From: Saprospiraceae bacterium
GTDB taxonomy: Bacteria > Bacteroidota > Bacteroidia > Chitinophagales > Saprospiraceae
Assembly: GCA_016709995.1 (NCBI GenBank)
Contig: JADJLQ010000002.1
Span: forward strand, 372,001-436,000
DNA length: 64,000 nucleotides
Reading direction: 5' to 3'
In this document: piece by piece, positions 48,308 to 56,962 of the stretch
Layout: every line of letters begins with the position of its first letter
Position numbering within the stretch: position 1 is the first letter of the stretch
Program-made: the position numbers and the translations under genes
The notes under the pieces: generated by a model
Told to the model about the DNA's origin: nothing
Databases searched by the model: none
What the model saw: only the letters and a program-made list of their open reading frames with translations

Positions 48308-49014
48308 TATTTGATGCTGTTCTTCAGGGAAAAGTCATTAATGTATCTTATGCGGGCATGTTTGGAAAGAAAGGCATTCGGGTAGCTAGTGTCCTTCTGC
48401 TCCTTTCATTCTGGTCTGCTATCGGTATACTTTTTTTTGTAAATCTGGAATGTAAACTCTCAGGAAATAGCAATGTAAAAATTATTCCTACCAAGACCAA
48501 GACTAAAAAATGGCCTTTGTGGCGGATTAAGCGAACTTGCAAGAAATGGATGAATTATGATTCTGTAAGGACAGTTAGTTATTATTAGGGTCTTTTCTTC
48601 TGAAGTATTATTATTTGTTTTGGCTTAGACAGTATTCACTGTAATTTGCATATTCATCTGTCCAAACTCAATGACCAAACTTAGCACAAAACTATATCAA
48701 ATGTGTTAATTTATTAAGGTCGGACAATCTTGTATTTTAATATGACCAGAATGCCTAATTTAAATAAAAGAATCTATCAAGAATCCAAGTCTTAGTACTT
48801 TCTGATACGGGTTTAAAAGATGTATAATATATTAACTATATCAAGAATCTCCTGCAGCTGTAAAGACATGAATAGCCGTTGAATGCTAATAATTTAACGT
48901 TTGATAGTTTGAAAATATCCCTGTCGACAGTTATTCATCATATTTTACTATTTTGGGTCGACAAATCTTTCCGAAGATTTTAATTAAACCAACAATTTTT
49001 ATAAACTTATCTCT
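48308..49014. other. Intergenic region, no confident gene
   Basis: About 700 A/T-rich bases. A frame at 48304-48588 (plus) could encode a basic peptide of about 94 residues with one membrane segment (ASVLLLLSFWSAIGILFFVN). It overlaps the end of the ABC ATPase gene and has no recognisable relatives. The remainder should hold the promoter of the cyclase-TIR gene. Confidence 0.4.
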
Positions 49015-50160
49015 ATGTCTCAGATCCGTCGACTTGCAGCTATCATGTTTACTGACATCGTTGGTTATACTGCATTGATGGGTAATGATGAAAAAAAAGC
49101 ATTTCAACTCCTTCAACGCAACAGGGAGATTCAAAGACCAGTGATCGAAGAATTTGGGGGTACATGGATCAAAGAACTGGGTGATGGAGTAATGGCTAGC
49201 TTCAATTCGGTGACAGATTCGGTATACGCGGCGATTAAAATTCAGGAAGTGTGTAATAAAACCAACGAATTTTTATTGCGTATCGGTATTCACCATGGGG
49301 AAGTTGTGTTTGAAGACCAGGATGTTTTTGGAGATGTCGTAAACATCGCCTCCAGGCTTCAGGCTTTATCTACACCCGGATCTATATGGGTTTCCGAATC
49401 AGTACATCACAATATTGTCAATAAGCAAGGCATTGTGTCCCGTTATTTGAAACAGGAGATACTAAAAAACGTGAGAGAACCCGTAAATATATACGAAGTC
49501 TTAAGCGAAGAGCAAAGCCAATTGCAACCGGGCTCTCACAATAAAAAAGCCAATTCCGCTATCCTTCCTGACTTTGAATATGATTTATATATAAGTTATC
49601 GGGCTAACGACAATAAATATATTCCTTCCGGGACCAAAACAGGAACAGGGGGTGGCTGGGTCACAGAAATGGTTGAAAAGTTAAAGCAAGAACTTGAAGC
49701 AACGCTCAAAGACAGACTTTCTATTCACTTTGACCGGAGTCAGGATGATTTCAGGACAGATTTATCAACTTCCACCGGGCCCATCGAACATGCTGTCAAA
49801 GCGCTGATTTTTATTCCCATTATTTCACAGACCTACTGTGACACCAATTCTGCTGTCTGGAAAGAAGAATTCCTGCAATTTAAGACTGAATCAAGCACTG
49901 ATCGATTAGGCCGAAACATTAAATTGTCTGGTGACAGTTCTACCTCACGGTTTCTACCAATCAAGATACACGACCTTGATCCGGAAGATTTACACCTATT
50001 AGAAGAAGAACTTTCCGGAGAATTACGATCCATTGATTTTATTTACCGTGAGCAGGGAGTGAACAGACCATTGCGTCCCGTAGATGATGAGATCATTTCA
50101 GATTCATCGCGAATATTCTATCGGAAAAAAAGCCGCAAATATTCTTCAGCCAGTTTGTAA
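49015..50160 (+). CDS. Class III adenylate cyclase fused to a TIR-like domain
   Basis: The protein has 381 residues. Residues about 5-165 form a class III nucleotide cyclase: metal-binding D14 (MFTDIVGY) and D57 (KELGDGVMASF), K53 and D103 at the positions that specify adenine, and N110/R114 (VVNIASR) of the transition-state pair, so one chain type can form a complete homodimer site. Residues about 186-345 look like a TIR-type domain (YDLYISYRANDN, GWVTEMVEKLKQELEATL, ALIFIPIISQTYC, VWKEEFLQF, FLPIKIHDLDPEDLHLLEEE). The SxxWCxxE-like site is imperfect. The conserved part ends at about residue 370 and no TPR tail follows. It probably links cAMP synthesis to a TIR output. Confidence 0.8.
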   Translation: MSQIRRLAAIMFTDIVGYTALMGNDEKKAFQLLQRNREIQRPVIEEFGGTWIKELGDGVMASFNSVTDSVYAAIKIQEVCNKTNEFLLRIGIHHGEVVFEDQDVFGDVVNIASRLQALSTPGSIWVSESVHHNIVNKQGIVSRYLKQEILKNVREPVNIYEVLSEEQSQLQPGSHNKKANSAILPDFEYDLYISYRANDNKYIPSGTKTGTGGGWVTEMVEKLKQELEATLKDRLSIHFDRSQDDFRTDLSTSTGPIEHAVKALIFIPIISQTYCDTNSAVWKEEFLQFKTESSTDRLGRNIKLSGDSSTSRFLPIKIHDLDPEDLHLLEEELSGELRSIDFIYREQGVNRPLRPVDDEIISDSSRIFYRKKSRKYSSASL

Positions 50161-50202
50161 TAGCAGTAGGGTGCTGCCTCCACTATCGTGAAAAGATGAT
50201 CA

Positions 50203-50886
50203 CTATCTGCCAAAATCAAAGATCAGCCCTACACTATTAAAGTTTTCATCGTATGCCAGGGGTTTGTCTGTGAGTTTAAACGATTTTCCAATTTGAATTT
50301 GCAATTTGACCCATTTATAACCTATCCTGGCCGTGAGAGCAGGTTCAGCAAATATCCACGTAGGTTTTTCAATATCCAGTAGCTTATTACTAGTCAGTTC
50401 TGAAAGGCTATAAGTAGTTTCCGGTTTTTTATATTTTCCTGCGACGAGTCGTGGTGTAAATGCCAGTTCAAATATATCATGATGAATACCTATGCTGGGT
50501 TGAAAAAAAAATCTGGCTCCCTGCGCTTCAAATTTTTTGCCATTGTCAAAAGTCTTGGTGGTCCCTACTCCACCGCCCACATATGCTTCCCAACGCAACA
50601 TTCCACTACCATAGTTAAACCCGCCAAGCCCGACCTCAAAGAAACTCCCTTTACCATAAACAGCATCAGTCGACTCCCCATCTTTTCTAAACATAGCATT
50701 TGCCATGACGCCAAATCGTCTGTTTAAACTCGCTGCAAATTGAATATTGCCTTGAGAATCGCCACTGACCCGTAATTGACCAGAATCATCAAATAAGGGA
50801 ACATTGACAGTGTTGGGGACATAAGCAGTCTTACAAGCTTGGCCCATAAACAGAAAAAAACATAAGAAAAGGAAGAGGTTTTTCAT
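50203..50886 (-). CDS. Outer-membrane beta-barrel-like lipoprotein
   Basis: The 227-residue protein has a lipoprotein signal (MKNLFLFLCFFLFMGQAC). The body is rich in alternating aromatic and polar residues typical of amphipathic beta-strands (GNIQFAASLNRRFGVMANAMF, FEVGLGGFNYGSGMLRWEAYVGGGVG, ARFFFQPSIGIHHDIFELAFTPRLVAG) and ends in SVGLIFDFGR, a barrel-type terminal strand. Function is unknown. It converges on the cyclase-TIR gene with a 42-base gap. Confidence 0.75.
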   Translation of the reverse strand: MKNLFLFLCFFLFMGQACKTAYVPNTVNVPLFDDSGQLRVSGDSQGNIQFAASLNRRFGVMANAMFRKDGESTDAVYGKGSFFEVGLGGFNYGSGMLRWEAYVGGGVGTTKTFDNGKKFEAQGARFFFQPSIGIHHDIFELAFTPRLVAGKYKKPETTYSLSELTSNKLLDIEKPTWIFAEPALTARIGYKWVKLQIQIGKSFKLTDKPLAYDENFNSVGLIFDFGR

Positions 50887-50999
50887 ATTGCTGTGTTTTT
50901 TAATTATTGGTTAGGACTAAAGTTACAATATTTGCTTGCATGTCTGGTCTCCTTAATATATTTTTCAATGATCTCCCAGGTTGCTTTTCCTTAAGGTGT

Positions 51000-52460
51000 C
51001 TATAAATGGGCCACTTCGGAATAGGGCAGGGTACTGATGGATTCATTCAATATTTCGTTTCGACTTCCCCTGTGTTGCTCATTGCTTTTTACTATTTCTT
51101 CATTCATTGCATCAATTAACTTCGAGCTCACATCAGAAAAATTATTGACGAAGTTTACGGGTTTTGAATTTCATGAGCGATGCCTTCAGTGAGCTCCCCC
51201 CAAGAGAAGCGAGTTTTTCGAATTGAATGAGCTGTGCTTGTGTAGACTTTAATTGAGATAGAGTATATTGTATTTCATTTTTCTGGCTCTCGAGCATGAT
51301 GTTAGCTTTTGTTTTTGCCGGTTATTGGTATAGAGCATAAATGCAATTAAAACAAATACACCCAGGCCGGACAACAAGCTATAATGTTTTATTTTGTTTT
51401 CGCCGGCTATCCGGTTTGCTTCCAATTGACGATAACGCTCCTGGTCATTTGCAATGGATTTTTGCATAGCCTGGATTTTATCAGGACCATATAATTCATT
51501 ATTGACGGCATAAGCTTTTTGAGTATATTACTGTGCTTGCTTCGGATTTGATGATGCATACAATCCGGCCAGCATATTGCAATTCATCAAGATTCCATCC
51601 TTAATATTTATAGACTCTCACTGTTCAAGTCCCGGTTTTGCATAATAAATCGCTGAGTCGGTTTGTCCCAATGCTTTATGTAATCCCGACCTGGTATTAG
51701 CACAATAAGATACTACATGGTGATCTTTGTTTTGAAGTTCCAATAAAATCGCCTGATTAGAAAATTGAAATGCTTTTGAAAGATCACCTGATCTGAAATT
51801 TTAAATCCCCCATATGACTTGAAAGAGAAGGATTGTATAGTCCGGAAGATATCATCTTGTCATAGGCTAACCCAGGATAGTATCTGGCAGAATCCAGGTT
51901 TTTGCCCGGATTATTATACAATTTGTAATGCACACCAATATTGGATAGTTCAAGGATGTAACTTTATATGTCATAGTCCTGATGCGTAGCTATTCCTGCG
52001 ATGGCCAGTGCTTCGTATAAATAATCCGATGCTTTATCATAATTTTTTAACTCTGGATTCATGATTCCAAGCAGATTGAGACCTCTGGATATTTCGTTGG
52101 AGAAGTGGCCGTCCCGGATAATTTTCAACGAATTCAAAATATTCTCCATTGATTTAGATATTTCGCCCTGGATTCTATAAGTGGAAGCTATTGTATATAA
52201 TGCCCGCGCTTCTCCCTGTTTAAAATGAATTTTTTGAGCAAGCTGTAATGTCTCATAGCCATATAACATGGAGGTATACGGATTGGTATTTCTTAATTCA
52301 TAAGATAATAAGGTCAGGGTTAACACTCGATCCGTATCCTGATTGATTTGATCCAGACGATGGGATAAACTATCGATTAGCATCAGGTTCTGACTAAAAC
52401 AAAATTGCAAAGGAAGGACAATACGCCAATGGATACATACTTTTTAAAATATTCATTCAT
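51000..52460 (-). pseudogene. Decayed TPR-sensor histidine kinase
   Basis: Reading leftward from ATG 52460, pieces of one gene appear in changing frames. A signal-like start (MNEYFKKYVSIGVLSFL) comes first, with a frame change near 52403. TPR sequence follows (51964-52410: ALYTIASTYRIQGEISKSMENILNSLK), with more TPR fragments broken by stops around 51520-51960. A membrane helix comes next (51249-51467: HYSLLSGLGVFVLIAFMLY), then a linker and start of a DHp domain near 51180 (STQAQLIQFEKLASLG, then EGIAHEIQNP in another frame). Coding sequence ends at TAG 51000-51002 without an ATPase domain. It clearly cannot function. Confidence 0.8.
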
Positions 52461-52722
52461 TGAATCTAATTGAAGTAATGGAAGATCACCGGCCCATGGA
52501 TTGGGTGGTGATGGTTCCTCGATTCGTGTGGGTAATGATAAGCAGAGGAACAAAAACAAATCGCATTGATGGGTTGGTAATACGAATGGTAGTAAAAGTA
52601 GCTTTACCCGGGATTGCAAAAGATTGATTGCTTCACTAGGATACGAAACACCAGAGTAAAGGCCGGATGGGGTTTGCCAATGCGCAGATGCGGTCTTGCA
52701 ATTTATTATTGCCATTTCGAAA

Positions 52723-53178
52723 AGCGTTTCTCTCTGGATTCAACAATACTTTTTCCGAAAGACTCATTCACTAAAGGGAAACCGCACCGGAAATTAAATT
52801 ACTCATTTTTTTTTAAATGATTCCTTATTGTCCGGTAATAGCATTCTATTATCTTGGGTGTACCTATACACAGATCTGCTGATTATTCTTAAACCATATA
52901 CCGGTCACGAGTTGTTCACGATGGAAATTATGGGAAAGGAAAAGCGATGATGGCCTTTGTCTGACCACTTTGCTGATGGAAAAGTATATTCTTTAATAAC
53001 TAAATCCCAATTTGGTTAAACCCGCCCGGATATCAGTATTTTTCATGGTATAATCCCAAATCATCCCCGAACGGTAATCTTCAATCATGATAATAATCGG
53101 TCCCTGATCTATTGCCAAAAAAGAACTGGCAAACCAATTTTCGCTCAGATTAAAAGCATCCACCAAACCGTACTCTTT
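52723..53178. repeat. Long direct repeat flanking the IS, left copy (456 bp)
   Basis: This copy is identical to 54840-55294 except for one extra T in a T run near 52806-52814. It abuts the left end of the IS and carries the last 60 or so codons of the glucoamylase-like remnant on the minus strand (EYGLVDAFNLSENWF onward). It is interpreted as the target-site duplication made by the insertion. Confidence 0.85.
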
Positions 53179-54839
53179 CCTGTTTTCCGCACTAGAGCAT
53201 TTTTTTGAGATAAGTAATTGATAATCAGTTATTGTTTTTGAGAAACGGGTGTCCGGGCTTATTTTTAGGGGTGTTCATTAGACAAAAGAAGAATAAATCT
53301 GGTAGTATCAGTGTTCAGATTATATCTAAGGTTGGGGGCGATATAAAGTTGAAAAGACTGTTGGCAGTTCTGACCGAGAAGATCAAATAAAGAATTTAGT
53401 CCAGAAAGCCGAGCTTGATGTAATCAGTATGGTTGGACAATCAAGTTTATTCAATTCTGAACAGGATGTACAGCTTGAAAATTACCTGGACACTATAGAA
53501 AACATGCAAATTAGGACTATAGGGCCTGAGTTAATTTTTGGAAAAATATACGACGCCATCGGCTACAATGCTATCAAAGAAGACTTATTCCGGCAATTGG
53601 TTATAGCCCGTTTAGCTTTTCCACTGAGCAAGCTAAAAACAATAGAATACATCTACCGATATCAAGGAGTAACCATTGGTCTTGATCAGGTATATCGATT
53701 TCTAGACAAGTTAAATGATACATTAAAAGAACAAGTTGAGCAGATTTCATATCAACACACTTTAAAGACTCTCGAAGGAGAGATAGGTATAGTATTTTAT
53801 GACATGACGACTCTGTATTTTGAGTCTAATGAAGAAGATGATTTTCGAATGAGCGGATTCTCTAAGGATGGCAAACATCACTTACCTCAGATATATCTTG
53901 GTTTATTAGTAGGCCTAGGTGGCTATCCTATCGGCTATGATCTTTTCGAAGGAAAAATATTCGAAGGAGATACATTGATCCCAGTTATTGACAAGTTGAC
54001 AAAAAAATTCAATTTGGCGAAACCAATCATTGTAGCCGACGCTGGCCTATTAACTAAAGCAAATATTGATACGTTAGCAGGTCTTGGGTATAGTTATATT
54101 ATAGGAGCAAGAGCTAAGTCTGAAAAAAACATTATCAAAAACGAAATTCTTTCCTTAAAGTTGAATGATGGTGAAACCAGGATAATTCACAAAATGGACG
54201 GCAATAGGCTTATAATATCGTATTCTGAAAAAAAGGCCAAAAAGGACGAACACAACCGGAAACGAGGCCTGTCTCGTTTAGAAAAACAAGTAAAATCTGG
54301 AAAACTTACCAAGCAGAACATTAACAATAAAGGCTACAACAAATACTTACGAATGAAAGGCAAAGTAGATATTGAGATAGATTATGATAAGTATAATGCT
54401 GATAAACAATGGGACGGGCTAAAAGGTTATATCACAAATACGACCATTAGTCCTTCGATAATACTTGAGCAATACAAGAATCTTTGGCATATAGAAAAAG
54501 CATTTAGGATGTCTAAAACAGACTTAAGAATAAGACCCATATATCACCGATTAAAAAGAAGGATAGAAGCCCATATTTGCCTCTCATTTGCCGCATACTC
54601 TATTTATAAAGAACTTGAAAGAATCTTAAATAAGAATCATTCGTCAATATCTATAGTACAAGCGGCGGAGCTAACTCATACTATGTATCAATTGGAAATA
54701 AGCCTTCCAGAATCTAAAAAAAACAAATTGATTACCTTAAAAATGGATCCCCTTCAAAAGGAATTGTCGAGCATTGTTGAATCAAATTATGCATAAAACT
54801 TGTCCACAGACGCCAGGGTGTCCCATTGCGGAAAACGCG
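53179..54839 (+). mobile_element. IS1634-type insertion sequence (about 1661 bp)
   Basis: The ends are defined by the flanking direct repeats. The terminal sequences CCTGTTTTCCGCA (53179-53191) and, on the complement, CGCGTTTTCCGCA (54839-54827) match at 11 of 13 positions, including a perfect 10-base core, so they are the inverted repeats. The element carries one transposase. Long and variable target duplications are a known property of IS1634 and IS1549, which fits the 455-bp repeats here. Confidence 0.85.
53429..54796 (+). CDS. IS1634-family transposase, N-terminus frameshifted
   Basis: The 455-residue frame has an IS4-superfamily DDE core: FYDMTTLYFES (first Asp), PIIVADAGLLTKANID (second Asp) and YKNLWHIEKAFRMSKTDLRI followed by RPIYHR (the Glu region with the Y-R-E-K spacing). 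An N-terminal segment typical of the family is present upstream from GTG 53271 (FIRQKKNKSGS, VQIISKVGG), but the frame breaks at the GGGGG run 53334-53338. Adding one G restores KVGGRYKVEKTVGSSDRE and joins it to MVGQSS, giving about 508 residues. The element may be recently inactivated, the run may be a slippery site, or it may be a sequencing error. Confidence 0.85.
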   Translation: MVGQSSLFNSEQDVQLENYLDTIENMQIRTIGPELIFGKIYDAIGYNAIKEDLFRQLVIARLAFPLSKLKTIEYIYRYQGVTIGLDQVYRFLDKLNDTLKEQVEQISYQHTLKTLEGEIGIVFYDMTTLYFESNEEDDFRMSGFSKDGKHHLPQIYLGLLVGLGGYPIGYDLFEGKIFEGDTLIPVIDKLTKKFNLAKPIIVADAGLLTKANIDTLAGLGYSYIIGARAKSEKNIIKNEILSLKLNDGETRIIHKMDGNRLIISYSEKKAKKDEHNRKRGLSRLEKQVKSGKLTKQNINNKGYNKYLRMKGKVDIEIDYDKYNADKQWDGLKGYITNTTISPSIILEQYKNLWHIEKAFRMSKTDLRIRPIYHRLKRRIEAHICLSFAAYSIYKELERILNKNHSSISIVQAAELTHTMYQLEISLPESKKNKLITLKMDPLQKELSSIVESNYA

Positions 54840-55294
54840 AGCGTTTCTCTCTGGATTCAACAATACTTTTTCCGAAAGACTCATTCACTAAAGGGAAACC
54901 GCACCGGAAATTAAATTACTCATTTTTTTTAAATGATTCCTTATTGTCCGGTAATAGCATTCTATTATCTTGGGTGTACCTATACACAGATCTGCTGATT
55001 ATTCTTAAACCATATACCGGTCACGAGTTGTTCACGATGGAAATTATGGGAAAGGAAAAGCGATGATGGCCTTTGTCTGACCACTTTGCTGATGGAAAAG
55101 TATATTCTTTAATAACTAAATCCCAATTTGGTTAAACCCGCCCGGATATCAGTATTTTTCATGGTATAATCCCAAATCATCCCCGAACGGTAATCTTCAA
55201 TCATGATAATAATCGGTCCCTGATCTATTGCCAAAAAAGAACTGGCAAACCAATTTTCGCTCAGATTAAAAGCATCCACCAAACCGTACTCTTT
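54840..55294. repeat. Long direct repeat flanking the IS, right copy (455 bp)
   Basis: Right-hand copy of the repeat at 52723-53178. Sequence beyond 55294 continues the glucoamylase-like remnant, so this copy keeps the original junction on its right side while the left copy keeps the original junction on its left. Confidence 0.85.
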
Positions 55295-55465
55295 AAATAA
55301 TTTATCACCCAAAGTATAATAGAAATACTTCAAAGCCGCCATAGATGCATCGGGAGTATAGGGAAAGGAAGACAGTGCTGCTGAAGGCGTAACAGCAGTG
55401 TTGTCAATTTTTACCAATGTTGGTCTCATTGCGCACGATGCTCCAAAAGTAAAATACCGGGGCAT
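55109..55465 (-). pseudogene. C-terminal remnant of a glucoamylase-like (DUF3131-type) protein
   Basis: The 118-codon frame matches only the last part of bacterial glucoamylase-like proteins: TPSAALSSFPYTPDASMAAL, EYGLVDAFNLSENWF, SFLAIDQGPIIIMIEDYRSG and DIRAGLTKLGF. The usual 300 or more upstream residues, which include most of the (alpha/alpha) barrel, are missing. The frame begins 19 bases after the stop of the cytochrome gene. The IS duplicated its last 60 or so codons. Loss of the 5' part must be a separate deletion. Confidence 0.75.
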
Positions 55466-55484
55466 AATGACTATCTAACCACTG

Positions 55485-56660
55485 TCAAAAATTCTTTTCA
55501 AAAATAGTAATAGATAGTGGATAGTTTTTGCCTAGTTTATTGTAATCTGCAGATTCTTGATTTAATCTGTGTTTGGACACGATCACTGATAATTTTAGCT
55601 TTTCTTTCTCTGTAGGTTTGAAAGTGAAATAAAAGGACCTTTCTTCATTTGGGAATAAATTATTATCGTCTATTTTTTTGGCTTCAGGGTACCATTCCCA
55701 TCTTTCGCCGATACGATCAGTCTGAGTGGATCTGACGGTGTCGGATTCATTTTTAAGGGTAAAAGTGATATTAAAAAATCGCTCAGGATCACCGGTAGGC
55801 ACTCTATGTCCGGCAAATTCATTTTTTACTTTAAGTACAAACCGGATTGTATCTCCTGCCATATATGCTGGCTTAAGCGTGGCAGGGTAAATAGCCAGCC
55901 CATTTTTAATTTTACTTTCGATGCTATCAAACTTGGGGATACCGGATCCTGCAAAATAATGCTGATGATTGAGTTTTGACCCATAGCCAGGCGCGATCTC
56001 ACGATGCGTAGTATCCATATGGCAGGATATACAATTCCTTTTACCCCAGTAAGGTCCGGCTTTCCATTCATCCCCTGTCTCAAAGGTGCATGCCAGGGTG
56101 GGGGTCAGGACCGCAGAGGCATTGTGACAACCAATACACAATTGCTCAGATAGGAAGATGGTGTCCTTTATGGTTTTGTGTGGGGCTTTATCAGATCCAT
56201 GAGGACCTATGATGGCGCCATCTCTTACATGACAACTGGCACAGGTGATCCCTTCTGATTGAAGGCTTTTATCAAAGTGATCATTGATGGTCTTCACCGG
56301 TTTGTAGATATCGCCATCTATAAGCCCCTGGATGATATACTCTTGCTGGTTTTGCAAAGGTATATGGCAGTTGATACACATAAAGGGACTAGACTCTTTT
56401 TTTAGTTCGGATTGGAACTGGAGATCAGACCATGCGTGCGCGTGCGTGGATAACAACCACTCCTGGTAGTGCTTCAAATGACAGGTGGCACAATATTTGG
56501 CACTCAAGGAGGTTAGGCCTTGTGGTATTTCCTGTTGTGGTATCGCTTTTTCCCAAGATTTTGTAAGAGGAAGTATGTTTTTGCCGGTCGTTTTGCAGCG
56601 GATCAGGCTGAGTGACGCGATGAGGACGAAGATAAAAGTAGCAGTTACAAACTTATTCAT
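55485..56660 (-). CDS. Five-heme cytochrome c lipoprotein
   Basis: The 391-residue protein has a lipoprotein-like signal (MNKFVTATFIFVLIASLSLIRC) and five CxxCH heme-binding sites: CATCH, CINCH, CASCH, CIGCH and CISCH, all in the first 220 or so residues. The order and the CASCHVRDG segment resemble cytochrome c554/multiheme carrier proteins. The C-terminal 170 residues are heme-free and beta-rich (YMAGDTIRFVLKVKNEFAGHRVPTGDPERFFNITFTLKN). It is likely a periplasmic or outer-membrane electron carrier. No reductase or quinol-oxidising partner lies in the window. Confidence 0.88.
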   Translation of the reverse strand: MNKFVTATFIFVLIASLSLIRCKTTGKNILPLTKSWEKAIPQQEIPQGLTSLSAKYCATCHLKHYQEWLLSTHAHAWSDLQFQSELKKESSPFMCINCHIPLQNQQEYIIQGLIDGDIYKPVKTINDHFDKSLQSEGITCASCHVRDGAIIGPHGSDKAPHKTIKDTIFLSEQLCIGCHNASAVLTPTLACTFETGDEWKAGPYWGKRNCISCHMDTTHREIAPGYGSKLNHQHYFAGSGIPKFDSIESKIKNGLAIYPATLKPAYMAGDTIRFVLKVKNEFAGHRVPTGDPERFFNITFTLKNESDTVRSTQTDRIGERWEWYPEAKKIDDNNLFPNEERSFYFTFKPTEKEKLKLSVIVSKHRLNQESADYNKLGKNYPLSITIFEKNF

Positions 56661-56962
56661 AGCAAACCTTTATCATACTTTATGTGGTGTCCATATTGAA
56701 ATTCAAATATAAGTTCAATCTAATAGAAAGTACGAACCATTCTATTTATTTTAGAAATAATCAATAAATGCCGGTTAAGGTGCTGGAATCCATCGTGAGT
56801 CCGCCACCTATAAGCTGAGCCAGGCTTAATGATTAATAGTTTACTTCCATGCCCTTTTCAACGATTCACTTCAGCTTCATGTTGCTCTTGTAGATCTCCT
56901 TCCGGTTTTTGTTGAGCGCCATCTTTTAAGTCTGCAGATCACAAAAGTCAGATGAGCAAACT
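56661..56962. other. Intergenic region with possible coding traces
   Basis: About 300 bases upstream of the cytochrome gene. On the minus strand a stretch near 56760-56850 reads SLAQLIGGGLTMDSSTLTGI between stops, and another near 56900-56950 reads DGAQQKPEGDLQEQHEAEVN. Both look somewhat protein-like, but no family was recognised and no start is in frame. They may be remnants. Confidence 0.3.

Noticed and set aside
48295..48588. Small plus-strand frame with one membrane segment after the ABC importer
   Set aside because: It overlaps the ATPase gene end and is unusually basic with no relatives recognised. It is kept only as a note on the gap.
49015..50160. Calling the cyclase-TIR gene a Pycsar system
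   Set aside because: Pycsar uses a separate effector with a cyclic-nucleotide-binding domain and a pyrimidine-specific cyclase. Here the K/D residues suggest adenine and no separate effector is adjacent.
54800..55066. Plus-strand frame of 88 codons across the IS right end, with a partner frame at 52614-52820
   Set aside because: Both exist only because the direct repeat happens to be open on that strand; they start in unrelated sequence.
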